From Mycolicibacter sinensis (GTDB lineage: Bacteria > Actinomycetota > Actinomycetes > Mycobacteriales > Mycobacteriaceae), in NCBI RefSeq assembly GCF_001667375.1, contig NZ_LZIN01000004.1, positions 1 to 64,000 on the forward strand: DNA of 64,000 bases. The letters run 5' to 3'. A model generated the notes under the pieces. It was given only the letters and a program-made list of their open reading frames with translations. It ran no database searches and was not told where the DNA came from. The translations under genes were made by a program, and so were the position numbers. Positions 18,467 through 29,920 of the stretch are shown here, in pieces (the first letter of the stretch is position 1; every line of letters begins with the position of its first letter).

Positions 18467-19912
18467 ATGAGCGCACTTGCCGAAGAACTCCGGTGGACCG
18501 ATGCCACCGCCCAGGCGGCGTTGGTGGCCCACGGTGAGGTCACGCCGACCGAGCTCCTGGACGCCGCGATCGAGCGGATCGAGCGCTCGAACCCGGCGTT
18601 GAACGCAGTGGTCATGGAGTGGTTCGACCATGCCCGGTCGGTTGCCGCCGGCACCGAGCTGCCTCGGGGACCGTTTCGCGGGGTTCCGTTCCTGCTCAAG
18701 GACCTCTACGCCGACTTCGCCGGGCAGACGCTGTCCAATGGCAACGCCGCTCTGAAAGCAGCCGGCAGACTCGCCAGTTCGGACAGCACCCTGGTCGCTC
18801 GGTTCAAGGCGGCCGGGCTGGTCATCGCCGGGCGGACCAACAGCCCGGAGTTGGGCAGCCTGCCCACCACCCAGCCACTGGCGTGGGGACCGACCCGCAA
18901 CCCGTGGGCGCCGGAGCGGACGCCGGGCGGGTCCAGCGGCGGGGCGGCGGTCGCGGTGGCCACCGGAATGGTGCCGTTCGCGCACGCCTCCGACGGGGGC
19001 GGCAGTATCCGCATCCCGGCCTCGTGCTGCGGGATCGTGGGTCTCAAGCCGAGCCAAGGCCGGATCACGGTCGGTCCGGTCCGGGCCGAGGCGGGGCTGG
19101 GGGTGGAACTGTGCGTCAGCCGTTCCGTACGTGACACCGCCGGGCTGCTCGACGCGGTGCGCGGTCCCGGTGTGGGGGACACCGTCATCGCGCCCGAGCC
19201 GCAACGCAGCTATGTCGAGGAAGTCGGTGCCGACCCGGGACGGCTGCGAATCGGATTCCTCGATGCGCATCCGCGCGGCGACTTTCTGCACGAGGACTGC
19301 CGATCGGCGGTCCGGGCGGCGGCGTCGATGCTGGAGGGCCTCGGGCACATCGTCGAACCGGCCTGGCCGTCCTGTCTTGCCGACAGCGCGCTGGTGCACC
19401 GGTTCATGGCACTGTGGGCGACGCAGATGGCGCTGGCCGCCCGCGGTATCGGCGCCACTCTCGGACGCGAGGTGACCGCAGCGGACATGGAGCCGGTGAA
19501 CTGGGCGCTGGTCGAGCAGGCGCAGCGGTTGACCGCCGTCGACTACGCCGCCGCGCAGGCGGCGGGCTGGACCTTTCGGCGCGCATTGCAGCAGTGGTGG
19601 GCGGACGGCTGGGATCTGCTGCTGACACCGACGGTCGCCGAGCCGCCACCACTGCTGAGCGAGTTCGAGAACGATCCCGCGCTTCCGACCGCCCCGCAGC
19701 GGCGGGCCGGCCGGTTCGCCGCGTTCACGCCGCCGTTCAACATGAGCGGACAGCCCGCGATCAGCCTTCCGCTGTACCGCAACGCCGATGGACTGCCGAT
19801 CGGCGTCCAGCTCGCCGCCGACTACGCCCGCGAGGACATCCTGATTCGTGTTGCCTCGCAGCTGGAATCAGCGCACCCGTGGTCGGCGGCGCATCCGCCG
19901 ATAGCCGGTTGA
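18467..19912 (+). CDS. Amidase (amidase signature family)
   Basis: 481 residues. Amidase-signature hydrolase with Lys78 (PFLLKDLYA), cis-Ser156 in TPGGSSGGAA and nucleophile Ser180 in [11 protein letters not shown]. The substrate is not predictable. It differs from the AmiC-like enzyme at 51.5 kb. The gene lies 42 bp downstream of the cellulase gene, same strand, and converges on the SDR gene 21 bp away. Confidence 0.92.
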   Translation: MSALAEELRWTDATAQAALVAHGEVTPTELLDAAIERIERSNPALNAVVMEWFDHARSVAAGTELPRGPFRGVPFLLKDLYADFAGQTLSNGNAALKAAGRLASSDSTLVARFKAAGLVIAGRTNSPELGSLPTTQPLAWGPTRNPWAPERTPGGSSGGAAVAVATGMVPFAHASDGGGSIRIPASCCGIVGLKPSQGRITVGPVRAEAGLGVELCVSRSVRDTAGLLDAVRGPGVGDTVIAPEPQRSYVEEVGADPGRLRIGFLDAHPRGDFLHEDCRSAVRAAASMLEGLGHIVEPAWPSCLADSALVHRFMALWATQMALAARGIGATLGREVTAADMEPVNWALVEQAQRLTAVDYAAAQAAGWTFRRALQQWWADGWDLLLTPTVAEPPPLLSEFENDPALPTAPQRRAGRFAAFTPPFNMSGQPAISLPLYRNADGLPIGVQLAADYAREDILIRVASQLESAHPWSAAHPPIAG

Positions 19913-19933
19913 GCGCGCGAAACCTACTACTAC

Positions 19934-20719
19934 CTACTTCGGGGGCATCCGGATGCCGCCGTCCACCCGGACGACCTCGGCGTTCATGTAGGAGTTGGTG
20001 AGCAGCTCGACCACCATCGACGCGAGCTCCTCAGGCTTGCCGAGCCGGTGCGGAAACAGCACGGACTCACCGAGCTTGGCCTTGAACGCCTCCGAGGCCT
20101 CGCCCTCGCCGTAGATCGGGGTGTCGATCAGGCCCGGCGCGACGGTGTTCACCCGGATACCGACCGCGGACAGGTCGCGGGCCACCGGCAGGGTCATGCC
20201 CACGACGCCACCCTTGGACGACGAGTAGGCGGCCTGGCCGATCTGGCCGTCGAAGGCCGCGACGCTGGTCATGTTGACGATCGCGCCCCGCTCGCCGGTG
20301 TCGGTGAGCTCGTTGCGGCCCATCGCGGTGGCCGCGATCCGGATGCAGTCGAAGGTGCCGACCAGGTTGATGTCCAGCACCTTCTTGTACGCATCCAGGC
20401 TGTGTGCCGAGGAGAATTCGCCGTCTTTGCCGATGGTGCGCTGGGCCCAGCCGATGCCGGCCGAGTTCACCAGTGCCCGCAGCGGGCCGAGGTCCGCGGC
20501 GGTGTTGACGGCGTCGATGATCTGCTCGGTGCTGGTCACGTCCACCGGCACGAACACCCCGCCGATCTCGTGGGCCAGCGCCGTACCTTTGTCCGCCTGC
20601 AGGTCGGCCACGACGACCCGGGCGCCCTTGTCGGCCAACTGGCGGGCAGTTGCCGCACCGATTCCTGATGCGCCACCGGTAACGATCGCGCTTGCTCCAG
20701 TTATATCCACGGCAGACAC
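19934..20719 (-). CDS. Short-chain dehydrogenase, HSD10-like 3-hydroxyacyl-CoA dehydrogenase
   Basis: 261 residues. Classical SDR with NAD-binding TGGASGIGAAT (about 14-24), NSAGIG, and active-site Ser-Tyr-Lys (MTSVAAFDGQIGQAAYSSSKGG). The overall pattern, including IRVNTVAPGLIDTPIYG and LFPHRLGKPEELASMV, is that of 3-hydroxy-2-methylbutyryl-CoA / type II HSD10-like enzymes; M. tuberculosis Rv1144 is a likely relative. It would act in fatty acid or branched-chain acyl-CoA oxidation; substrate inferred from family. Confidence 0.88.
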   Translation of the reverse strand: MSAVDITGASAIVTGGASGIGAATARQLADKGARVVVADLQADKGTALAHEIGGVFVPVDVTSTEQIIDAVNTAADLGPLRALVNSAGIGWAQRTIGKDGEFSSAHSLDAYKKVLDINLVGTFDCIRIAATAMGRNELTDTGERGAIVNMTSVAAFDGQIGQAAYSSSKGGVVGMTLPVARDLSAVGIRVNTVAPGLIDTPIYGEGEASEAFKAKLGESVLFPHRLGKPEELASMVVELLTNSYMNAEVVRVDGGIRMPPK

Positions 20720-20907
20720 TTTACGCGGACGCCTTTCCGGCCCGGGTTTCGGTCGAGGGAATTGGCCGACATTATCACTACGTCCAATAACCGAAGTTAT
20801 GTCAGCCTGGCTGGCGTTCGGCGGAACGACTGACTAAAACTGTTGCGGGTGGTCTAATTTCGATCAGGTAACGGTTCGATCGCAGGGTCAGTGGGTTGGG
20901 AGTTTTC

Positions 20908-22242
20908 ATGGGAGAACTGGTTGCGATGTCGCGTGCGGGGGGAGCGGCTGCGCCCCGCCGTAGGCGCGTAGTCGTCGCTGCCGTAAGCGTTTTCGCCGTG
21001 TTCGCCGGCATGGTCGGCGCGTTGCCGCTGACTGCGCGGTCGTCCGCTGCTTTGCCGCCGGCGGTGCAGTTGACCGGCGGGGGTACCGCATTCGTTATGG
21101 GCGGCAGCGGTATTCCATTGCCGTCGGACGGATATGTGAACACCGCCGACCTGTTCTATTTGCAGCCGCACGGCTTCACCGGCACCGCGCAATCACTGTT
21201 CACGCCCCAGTTGTACTTCCCGGGAAACGTCTCGGAAGTCCAAGGCGCCCAGATCCTGGCCGAGGCGATCAACAAGGAGATCGCCACCGGGCAGGTGAAC
21301 GCCGACAACCCGGTGTATGTGTTCGGTTACTCCCAGAGTGCGGCGATGTCGTCGATGACGATGGAGCAGCTCTACCACCAGGGGGTGCCGGCTGAGGACG
21401 TCCACTTCGTGCTGGTCGGCAACGCCGCCAACCCCAATGGTGGCATCGTCGAAATGCTCAACCTCTGGGATGGCGACGTCAGTTTCTGGAACGGATTGAT
21501 GCTCGGTCACCCGACTCCGGACTACTTCACCACCGACGTCTACACCCTGGAATACGACGGCTACGCCGACTTTCCCCGGTATCCGCTGAACCTGCTGTCG
21601 ACTCTCAATGCCATAGCCGGCATGTTCACCCAGCACATCGCATATTTGGGCCTGAGCCACGACGACATCGCCAACGCAATTCAGTTGGACACCACCGACC
21701 CGGACAGTCTCACCAACTACTACATGATTCCCAGCGAGCACCTGCCGCTGCTCGAGCTGTTGCGGCTCAACCCGGTCTGGGGTGCCCCTCTGGCTGCGCT
21801 GCTGGAACCGAGCATGCGCATCCTGGTGAACCTGGGATACGGCAGCCTCACCGAAGGCTGGAACCAGGGCCCGGCCAACGTGCCCACCACCATCAGCTGG
21901 GACCTGTTGCCGAGCAACATCAGCTGGGGCGACATCAACGCCGCCCTGGCCAACGCCTGGACTCAAGGGATCCAGGACGCGTTCAAGGAACTGCAGAATC
22001 TGAACACCTATCTCCCCGGGGGATTCCTTGGCGACGACCTGTTCTCGTCGATCTTGACCGCGGCGCAGCGCGTCTACTTCGACATCCAGGACACCGGTTG
22101 GTGGTTGGGCGGTTCGGCTGCGGCCACCGACCCTGCGGACGGTTCGGACCTCGCGAGCTCCCTCGGGTCTCTCGTGGACGGCAACTCCGACGCATCCTGG
22201 ATCGCCGACCTGCTCGGCCTGGACACGATCGCCCCCGCCTAA
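20908..22242 (+). CDS. Secreted PE-PPE domain hydrolase without PE or PPE domain
   Basis: 444 residues. Residues about 55-280 match the PE-PPE C-terminal domain, a serine alpha/beta hydrolase with GYSQSA nucleophile elbow (Ser142). This domain normally follows PE or PPE N-termini; here it follows a basic/hydrophobic segment ([21 protein letters not shown]) that looks like a Sec signal peptide or anchor. ATG 20908 follows GGGAG at 20898-20902; a TTG at 20896 and ATG at 20926 are alternatives. 50 bp separate it from the PGRS gene, same strand, suggesting co-expression. Related PE-PPE domains have esterase activity; here inferred. Confidence 0.85.
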   Translation: MGELVAMSRAGGAAAPRRRRVVVAAVSVFAVFAGMVGALPLTARSSAALPPAVQLTGGGTAFVMGGSGIPLPSDGYVNTADLFYLQPHGFTGTAQSLFTPQLYFPGNVSEVQGAQILAEAINKEIATGQVNADNPVYVFGYSQSAAMSSMTMEQLYHQGVPAEDVHFVLVGNAANPNGGIVEMLNLWDGDVSFWNGLMLGHPTPDYFTTDVYTLEYDGYADFPRYPLNLLSTLNAIAGMFTQHIAYLGLSHDDIANAIQLDTTDPDSLTNYYMIPSEHLPLLELLRLNPVWGAPLAALLEPSMRILVNLGYGSLTEGWNQGPANVPTTISWDLLPSNISWGDINAALANAWTQGIQDAFKELQNLNTYLPGGFLGDDLFSSILTAAQRVYFDIQDTGWWLGGSAAATDPADGSDLASSLGSLVDGNSDASWIADLLGLDTIAPA

Positions 22243-22292
22243 ACCGGCTTCGGCCGGTGGGCACAGCCCAGTCGCAGAAAGGTCAATTGACA

Positions 22293-23828
22293 ATGAATCG
22301 TCGTCATCGTCGCAGCTCCGGTGGGCGTGGTCGCGCCGCGGCCGGCCGGTTGTGTCGTGCCGTGGGCGGTGCCGCAGCGGCGTTGGCGCTCGCGCTGACA
22401 CCCATGGTGACCGCACCGTCGGCCCAGGCGGATTTCGATTTCTTCGATCCCGGAGCCTGGTTCGACCTGTCTGACCTCAACCCGGCTGGCCTGGAGGGGG
22501 CCGACATCGGCGTGGCCAGCTTCGACCCCGCCGACATCGGCTCGGTCGACTTCAATGCGTTCGAGCCGGCCGACTGGGCGCAGCTCTACCAGGATGCTTT
22601 CTACCTCCCGATCCACAGTGCGCTGCAGAGCTTCCTGCACAACGCGGGCAATCAGCTGGTGATCGACTTGATCAACACGCCGTGGGTGCTGATGTTCGGC
22701 CGGGATCTGATCGGCGACGGTATCGATGGCTTTACCGGCGTCAACAACTCGCTGTTCGGCTGGCTCGGGTTGGGCGATCTCGGTGACGGCGGATTCCTGT
22801 TCGGCGACGGTGGCACCGGTGCTGCCGGTGTGGCCGGGGTCGACGGCGGCATGGGCGGTGCGGGCGGCGATGCCGGCTTGTTCGGTAACGGCGGTGCGGG
22901 CGGTCAGGGGGCCGCCGCCTACCTGGGCGCCGACGGCACGGTGGTCGAGGCCGGTGCCGGTGGCCAGGGCGGCTCGGGTGGTTGGTGGTTCGGCGACGGC
23001 GGCGTCGGCGGCCAGGGCGGTACCGGCTTCCACGACACTCTCAGCGGCCCGAGGCTGGTGGCGCATGACGGCGGTGACGGCGGCTCCGGGGGCGACGCCC
23101 TGGCCGGGTGGGGCTTCGGCGGAGCCGGCGGCCGCGGCGGATCGGGCTGGGTCGGTGTCAACGGTTCCGAGGTGACCGCCCTCAACGGCGGTGACGCCGG
23201 CAACGGCGGGACCGGCGGCAAGGCCGGGTGGTTCCTGGGCATCACCGGCGACGGCGGTGAAGGCGGTACCGGAGGAGCCGGAGCGGCCGGCTCGGCCGGC
23301 ACGGCTTCCCAGCCGATGGGCGGCCACGGCGGCAACGGCGGCGACGGCGGTCAGGGCGGCGCGGCCGGTGCTAGCAACGCGTGGGTCGGCGGAGCCGGCA
23401 AGGCCGGTATCGACGGTGACGGGGGCTCCGGAGGCAAGGGCGGTGCCGGTTTGAACAACCCGCTCGGCGTCGGGGGCCGCGGTGGCGACGGTGGCTCCGG
23501 CGGAGCCGCGGGCCACGGCACGACCGGTGGCACCGGCGGTGCAGGCGGCGCCGGCGGAGCCGGTGGAAGCGGCCTGACCGGCGCTGACGGCGGCCGCGGC
23601 GGGAACGGTGGCGCGGCGACCAACCTGGTGGACAGTGCCGGCGGGGCCGGCGGTGCCGGTGGGTCCGGCGGCAACGGCATCGTCGGACCGGGCGGCGACG
23701 GGGGCCACGGCGGCAACGGCGGAGCCACCGACGGCGCATCCGGCAGCCCGGGCTTGCCCGGTGCATCCAACGACGGCAGGACAGGTGGCGCCGGCGGTGC
23801 CGGCGGTGCACCGGGCAATCCCGCCTAG
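22293..23828 (+). CDS. PGRS-repeat protein with Sec signal peptide instead of PE domain
   Basis: 511 residues. Residues 1-47 form a Sec signal peptide (basic start [14 protein letters not shown], then hydrophobic, ending APSAQAD). Residues 48-130 are an unusual Asp/Phe/Ala-rich region. [11 protein letters not shown] at 136-146 matches the GRPLI motif that links PE domains to PGRS regions, and residues about 160-511 are GGA/GGx Gly-Ala repeats typical of PGRS. No PE domain is present, so export would be Sec rather than ESX-5. Start ATG 22293 is decided by the signal peptide; a longer upstream reading is not used. GGTCA-type RBS is weak. Confidence 0.88.
   Translation: MNRRHRRSSGGRGRAAAGRLCRAVGGAAAALALALTPMVTAPSAQADFDFFDPGAWFDLSDLNPAGLEGADIGVASFDPADIGSVDFNAFEPADWAQLYQDAFYLPIHSALQSFLHNAGNQLVIDLINTPWVLMFGRDLIGDGIDGFTGVNNSLFGWLGLGDLGDGGFLFGDGGTGAAGVAGVDGGMGGAGGDAGLFGNGGAGGQGAAAYLGADGTVVEAGAGGQGGSGGWWFGDGGVGGQGGTGFHDTLSGPRLVAHDGGDGGSGGDALAGWGFGGAGGRGGSGWVGVNGSEVTALNGGDAGNGGTGGKAGWFLGITGDGGEGGTGGAGAAGSAGTASQPMGGHGGNGGDGGQGGAAGASNAWVGGAGKAGIDGDGGSGGKGGAGLNNPLGVGGRGGDGGSGGAAGHGTTGGTGGAGGAGGAGGSGLTGADGGRGGNGGAATNLVDSAGGAGGAGGSGGNGIVGPGGDGGHGGNGGATDGASGSPGLPGASNDGRTGGAGGAGGAPGNPA
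22800..23825 (+). repeat. PGRS GC-rich repeat tract
   Basis: About one kilobase of imperfect GGCGGn/GGnGGC coding repeats (GGA and GGx triplets with interspersed non-repeat inserts) inside the PGRS gene. Such tracts are prone to recombination, replication slippage and assembly error. Confidence 0.8.
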
Positions 23829-23858
23829 CGTCGCGGGCTGCCGGCGGGAGGTGGCGGC

Positions 23859-25268
23859 GTGAGCACAGCGATCGTGGTGGGCGGCGGGCCCAACGGGCTT
23901 GCCGCCGCCGTGACGCTTGCTCAGCACGGGGTGCAGGTCACGGTGCTCGAGGCCGCCGACGAGGTCGGTGGTGGGGCGCGCAGCAGCGAGGCGATCCTGC
24001 CGGGTCTGCTGCATGACGACTGCTCGGCCATTCACCCGATGGCGGTCGGCTCCCCGTTCCTGTCCGGGCTCGATCCGGATCGCTATGGGTTGCAGTGGCG
24101 CTGGCCGCAGGTCGACTGTGCGCATCCCCTCGACGACGGCAGCGCCGGAGTGCTGTACCGCTCGGTCGAGCAGACCGCGGCCGGCCTGGGCCGCGACGGC
24201 GGCCGCTGGCGACGTCTATTCGAAGGTCCGGTCGCCCGGTTCGATGCGCTCAACACCGACATCATGGGCCCGCTGCTGCGGTTGCCGCACCACCCGCTGA
24301 CCCTGGCCCGCTTCGGTGCCCCAACGGCACTGCCCGCCTCGGGGCTGGCCCACTGGTTTCGCACCCCGCAGGCCCGGGCGCTGTTCATCGGCGTGGCCGC
24401 GCACGCGTTTCGGCCGCTGCACTATCCGATGACCTCGGCGATCGGGCTGGGCATCCTCACCGCGGGCCACCGGCACGGCTGGGCCGTGGCCGCGGGGGGA
24501 TCGCAGGCGATCGCCGATGCGATGGCCGCCGCGCTGATCGAACTGGGCGGCACCATCGAAACCGGCGTGCGGGTGGCTTCGGCATCGCAGCTGCCGCCCG
24601 CCGACGTGACGCTGTTCGACCTGGCGCCCGACGCCGTCGCACAGATCCTCGGCGACCGGTTGCCGCGCCGGGTGGCCCGGGCCTACCGCCGGTTCCGCCG
24701 GGGCCCGGGGGCCTTCAAAGTTGACTTCGCCGTGGAGCAGAGAGTGCCGTGGACCAACCACGATGCCCGGCTGGCCGGCACCGTGCACCTGGCGGGCACC
24801 CACCGCGAGCTGGCCGCCACCGAACGCGACGTCCACGCCGGACGCATGCCCGAGCGGCCGTTCGTCCTGGTCGGTCAGCAATACCTGGCCGACCCGCAAC
24901 GATCCGTCGGCGATGTGCATCCGGTGTGGACCTACGCCCATGTGCCCCACGGCTACACCGGGGACGCCACCGCGGCGATCATCGCCCAGATCGAGCGGTT
25001 CGCCCCGGGTTTCCGCGACCGCGTCGTCGGTCAGGCCGTGCGCAGCACCGGCGAGATGGCGGTCTACAACCCCAATTTCGCCGGCGGCGACATCATGACC
25101 GGCGCAAAAGACGTTCGCCAGTTGGTCTTTGGCCCACGCATCACGCTCTCGCCGTACAGCACCGGAATTCCCGGTACCTATATCTGCTCGGCTGCCACCC
25201 CACCGGGGCCGGGAGCGCACGGCATGTGCGGGGCCAACGCAGCGCGCCTTGCACTGCGCCATCTGTAG
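23859..25268 (+). CDS. FAD-dependent oxidoreductase, phytoene desaturase/CrtI-like
   Basis: 469 residues. N-terminal Rossmann FAD-binding motif VVGGGPNGLAAAVTLAQHG with VLEAADEVGGGARS, and a C-terminal GMCGANAARLALRHL FAD-binding end. Resembles mycobacterial phytoene-dehydrogenase-like amine oxidoreductases; substrate unknown. GTG 23859 is preceded by GGGAGGTGG at 23846-23854 and begins 30 bp after the PGRS stop, so it could share that transcript. Confidence 0.85.
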   Translation: MSTAIVVGGGPNGLAAAVTLAQHGVQVTVLEAADEVGGGARSSEAILPGLLHDDCSAIHPMAVGSPFLSGLDPDRYGLQWRWPQVDCAHPLDDGSAGVLYRSVEQTAAGLGRDGGRWRRLFEGPVARFDALNTDIMGPLLRLPHHPLTLARFGAPTALPASGLAHWFRTPQARALFIGVAAHAFRPLHYPMTSAIGLGILTAGHRHGWAVAAGGSQAIADAMAAALIELGGTIETGVRVASASQLPPADVTLFDLAPDAVAQILGDRLPRRVARAYRRFRRGPGAFKVDFAVEQRVPWTNHDARLAGTVHLAGTHRELAATERDVHAGRMPERPFVLVGQQYLADPQRSVGDVHPVWTYAHVPHGYTGDATAAIIAQIERFAPGFRDRVVGQAVRSTGEMAVYNPNFAGGDIMTGAKDVRQLVFGPRITLSPYSTGIPGTYICSAATPPGPGAHGMCGANAARLALRHL

Positions 25269-25320
25269 CCGAATCCGGATGTCGCGGCCTGAATTGTGGC
25301 CCCGGCGGTGTGAGCAGGTT

Positions 25321-25336
25321 GTGACATGTCCGCAAC
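25321..25336 (+). promoter_or_regulatory. GlnR-box-like site upstream of amt
   Basis: GTGAC-N6-GCAAC matches the actinobacterial GlnR half-site pattern gTnAC-N6-GnAAC and the mycobacterial AC-N9-AC core. It is about 95 bp before the amt start; a GAAAC follows at 25354-25358. A TTGACC -35-like hexamer at 25375-25380 lies downstream. Confidence 0.5.
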
Positions 25337-25429
25337 AGCGCGGCGCTGCAGCCGAAACAACCACTACGCATTGTTTGACCAACTTGATCTACATATCGCA
25401 CAGCTGGGTCGGCGAGGGGGTCTGGACAC

Positions 25430-27146
<1,717 letters not shown>

Positions 27147-27178
27147 GATCTGACCCGAGTTGACCTCGGTGGGCCGCG

Positions 27179-29581
27179 ATGACGCAACGCGAAGGGGAGC
27201 CCGCAACACGGTCAGTGCGATCTTTCTGCGCGACTACTGATTTGGCGCGGGCACGGGCAGCGCTTCGCTCAGAGAGCGCGGACCGGCTGGATTCGGCTGG
27301 GCTGCGGGATGAGTGGCGACGGCTGCACGAGTGCTGGTTGACCGCGAAGGCGGCGGAGATCGGCATCGTGGCAGACAGCGGATTCGCAGTCGCCGCGACC
27401 GGTTCACTGGGCCGGTGCGAGTTGCTACCCCACTCAGACTTGGACCTGTTGCTACTGCACGACGGCAAATCAGCCGAGGCAGTCGAGGAGGTTGCGGCGC
27501 TGTTGTGGTATCCGCTGTGGGACGCAGGAGTTCGCCTCGACCACAGCGTGCGTACCGTAGCCGAGGCTATCGAGGTCGCCGGAGCTGATCTGCTTGCGAA
27601 CCTGGGCATGCTGGATGCGCGCCATATCGCCGGAGATGAGTGGCTCTCGACGCAACTGATCCGCGAGGTACGCCACCGGTGGCGGTACGGAATCGGTTCT
27701 CGCTACGGTGAACTCGTCGAAACGACGCACGCGCGGTGGCGGCGTAGCGGCGAAATCGCGCATCGCGTCGAGCCCGACTTGAAATGCGGACGCGGAGGGT
27801 CGCGCGATGTGCAGTTGCTCAACGCCTTGGCGATCGCTCAACTCGCGGACCGTGCGACTGTCTGCAGTTCGGAGATCGGAGGTGGTTCGGTCGATGCGTC
27901 CTACGTCCGGCTGCTTGACGTCCGTACCGAGTTGCATCGAGTCTCCGGGCGCGGGCACGAGCTGCTGATGGCCCAATACGCCGACGAGATCGGTGCTGCG
28001 TTGCGCATCGGCGACCGGTACGAACTGGCGCGCAGCCTGTCGGATGCGGCTCGCACCATCAGCTATCGCGTTGACGCGGGTCTGCGAATCGCTGCCAATG
28101 CACTGCCAAGACGCGGAATCTCCGCGGTGCGGCCGCGGCTACGGCGACCCCTGGATGACGGGGTGGTCGCATTCTCCGGAGAGGTGGTACTGGCCCGCGA
28201 CGCCCGGCCGCAGCGCGATCCCGGTCTGGTGTTGCGGGTGGCGGCCGCGTCTGCCCGCACCGGATTGCCCATCGCGTCAGCCGCGTTGAGCCGCCTGGCC
28301 CGCGATCCGCCCGAGCTGCCGGAGCCGTGGCCTCGGGAGGCTCTCGATGATCTTTTGGTGGTATTGGCCGCCGGCCCGGCAATCGTGACAACCATCGAAG
28401 CGCTGGATCGCAGCGGGCTGTGGGGTCGGCTGTTCCCGGAATGGGCGACTATCCGCGATCTGCCGCCCCGCGACCCTGCCCACATCTGGACCGTCGACCG
28501 GCATCTCATCGAGACCGCGGTTCGGGCCCAGGCGTTCACAACCCAGGTGGCGCGCCCCGACCTGCTGGCCCTAGCGGCCTTGCTGCACGACATCGGCAAA
28601 GGCCGGAGTGGCGATCACAGCCTGATCGGGGCTGAGCTGGTGGCCCGGATCGGTACTCGGCTGGGTCTGTGGCCCAGTGATGTCACGATGCTCTCCACTT
28701 TGGTGAAGCACCACTTGCTGCTGTCGAAGGTCGTCGCCCGGCACGACCTCAACGATCCGGATGTCATCGCGGGTGTTGCGGCGGCGCTGGGCGGAGACAT
28801 GGTGACGATCGAGGCGCTGCACGCGTTGACCGAGGCCGACGCGCTGGCAACCGGTCCGGAGACGTGGAACGGTTGGAAGGCAACGCTGGTCGCCGACCTG
28901 GTTCGGCGCTGCCGCCTCGTCATGGCCGGTGAGCCGCTGCCGCAGGCCGACCCGATCGACCCCGAGTACGTCTTGCTGGCGAAAGCGGGTGACATACACG
29001 TGGACCTGCGCCGCGACGCCGGTGGACGCGGCTACCGCGCGGTCATGATCGCCCCCGCGCAGCGGGGTCTGCTGTCGAAGGCTGCGGGAGTGTTGGCCAT
29101 GAATTCGTTGCGGGTGCACACCGCGACGGTCAATGTTCGGCATGGGGCGGTGATCACCGAGTTCGTGGTGTCTCCGCACTTCGGCGCACCGCCGGTTGCC
29201 CAGCTCGTCGGTGAGCAGTTCCGCCTGGCGCTCGCGGACGGTATCGACGTCCACGCCGGGGTGCAGCGACGCCACGACGAATCGCACCGGACCACCTACG
29301 GTGAGGTTCCCGTCGGGGTGCCGGTGAGCGGTCCGGCGGCCCCGCCTCGAATCTTGTGGTTTGACAGCACACCGGGCCGGCCGATCATCGAAGTCCGTGC
29401 TGCGGATCGCCCCGGCCTCCTGGCACGGCTGGCCGCGGCGCTGGAACGGGCCGGCGCCGACGTCGTGTGGGCAAAGGTCACCACGAGGGGGTCGACGGCA
29501 GACGACGTGTTCTGTGTCGTCCTGCCTGGGCCGGTGGATCGAACAGTGATCGAGAAGCATCTGCTCACCGCATTGGCCTGA
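27179..29581 (+). CDS. glnD: [Protein-PII] nucleotidylyltransferase GlnD
   Basis: 800 residues, near the usual length for the actinobacterial protein. Modifies and demodifies PII Tyr51 in response to glutamine (adenylylation in several actinobacteria). Nucleotidyltransferase motif [19 protein letters not shown] (about 75-93), HD phosphohydrolase motif [14 protein letters not shown] (about 475), and two C-terminal ACT domains (from about 620 and 735). The first 30 residues vary. It begins 32 bp after glnB and completes the amt-glnB-glnD unit. Confidence 0.95.
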   Translation: MTQREGEPATRSVRSFCATTDLARARAALRSESADRLDSAGLRDEWRRLHECWLTAKAAEIGIVADSGFAVAATGSLGRCELLPHSDLDLLLLHDGKSAEAVEEVAALLWYPLWDAGVRLDHSVRTVAEAIEVAGADLLANLGMLDARHIAGDEWLSTQLIREVRHRWRYGIGSRYGELVETTHARWRRSGEIAHRVEPDLKCGRGGSRDVQLLNALAIAQLADRATVCSSEIGGGSVDASYVRLLDVRTELHRVSGRGHELLMAQYADEIGAALRIGDRYELARSLSDAARTISYRVDAGLRIAANALPRRGISAVRPRLRRPLDDGVVAFSGEVVLARDARPQRDPGLVLRVAAASARTGLPIASAALSRLARDPPELPEPWPREALDDLLVVLAAGPAIVTTIEALDRSGLWGRLFPEWATIRDLPPRDPAHIWTVDRHLIETAVRAQAFTTQVARPDLLALAALLHDIGKGRSGDHSLIGAELVARIGTRLGLWPSDVTMLSTLVKHHLLLSKVVARHDLNDPDVIAGVAAALGGDMVTIEALHALTEADALATGPETWNGWKATLVADLVRRCRLVMAGEPLPQADPIDPEYVLLAKAGDIHVDLRRDAGGRGYRAVMIAPAQRGLLSKAAGVLAMNSLRVHTATVNVRHGAVITEFVVSPHFGAPPVAQLVGEQFRLALADGIDVHAGVQRRHDESHRTTYGEVPVGVPVSGPAAPPRILWFDSTPGRPIIEVRAADRPGLLARLAAALERAGADVVWAKVTTRGSTADDVFCVVLPGPVDRTVIEKHLLTALA

Positions 29582-29675
29582 CTCAGTACGTTTCGGCCAT
29601 TATTCAGACCGCGGCCCGCCGTTTTCCTGTTCCCGGGTAGGCGTGGAGTTCATCGGTAGTTCGAGTGTGTGCCGA

Positions 29676-29707
29676 TTAATTGGCACTCGCGTTAATTGGC
29701 GCTCGCG
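29676..29707. repeat. Tandem 16-bp direct repeat
   Basis: Two adjacent copies of TTAATTGGCrCTCGCG (29676-29691 with A, 29692-29707 with G) differ at one position. Each unit contains TTAATT. Adjacency suggests regulator binding sites or a small tandem duplication. Confidence 0.75.
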
Positions 29708-29760
29708 GAAAAATGTGGCTCCAGGGCTGGTTGTATCTCGGGCAGGATCCCGACGAATTG

Positions 29761-29779
29761 ATCCAATAAGTGATTGGAT
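29761..29779. promoter_or_regulatory. Inverted repeat ATCCAAT-N5-ATTGGAT
   Basis: Perfect 7-bp inverted repeat with AAGTG spacer, 142 bp before the small secreted gene start; possible operator or hairpin. Confidence 0.45.
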
Positions 29780-29821
29780 AGTTGCATTCTCCCGAGATGG
29801 GCTTACCGGCGACCGCGGCAG

Positions 29822-29842
29822 GCCGCTCGGTGAGCGAGCGGC
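29822..29842. terminator. 8-bp stem hairpin downstream of glnD
   Basis: GCCGCTCG and CGAGCGGC flank a GTGAG loop. Mycobacterial terminators often lack a U-tract, so it could end glnD or a leader transcript; it could also be an operator. Confidence 0.35.
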
Positions 29843-29920
29843 TGGGAGTCAGAGAGCTGCCAGGAATGACGCGTAGCGTGTGAGCAGGGTGAAACACGGA
29901 CGAAACATCAGGACGTGGTG

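Larger units (their letters stand above)
29582..29914. other. Intergenic region with several repeats and hairpins, no gene seen
   Basis: This 333-bp stretch is more AT-rich than its surroundings and has no convincing gene. It holds a tandem 16-bp repeat, inverted repeats TCGGG-N6-CCCGA (29738-29753), ATCCAAT-N5-ATTGGAT and an 8-bp-stem hairpin. It could carry the promoter of the small secreted gene, a non-coding RNA or a degenerate end of an element. No U-tract terminator is apparent for glnD. Confidence 0.6.

Noticed and set aside
22800..23825. CRISPR-like repeats in the PGRS gene
   Set aside because: Repeats are imperfect, coding Gly-Ala motifs without fixed spacers.
22239..24125. Long antisense frame over the PGRS tract
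   Set aside because: GC-rich PGRS repeats keep all frames open; product is low-complexity.
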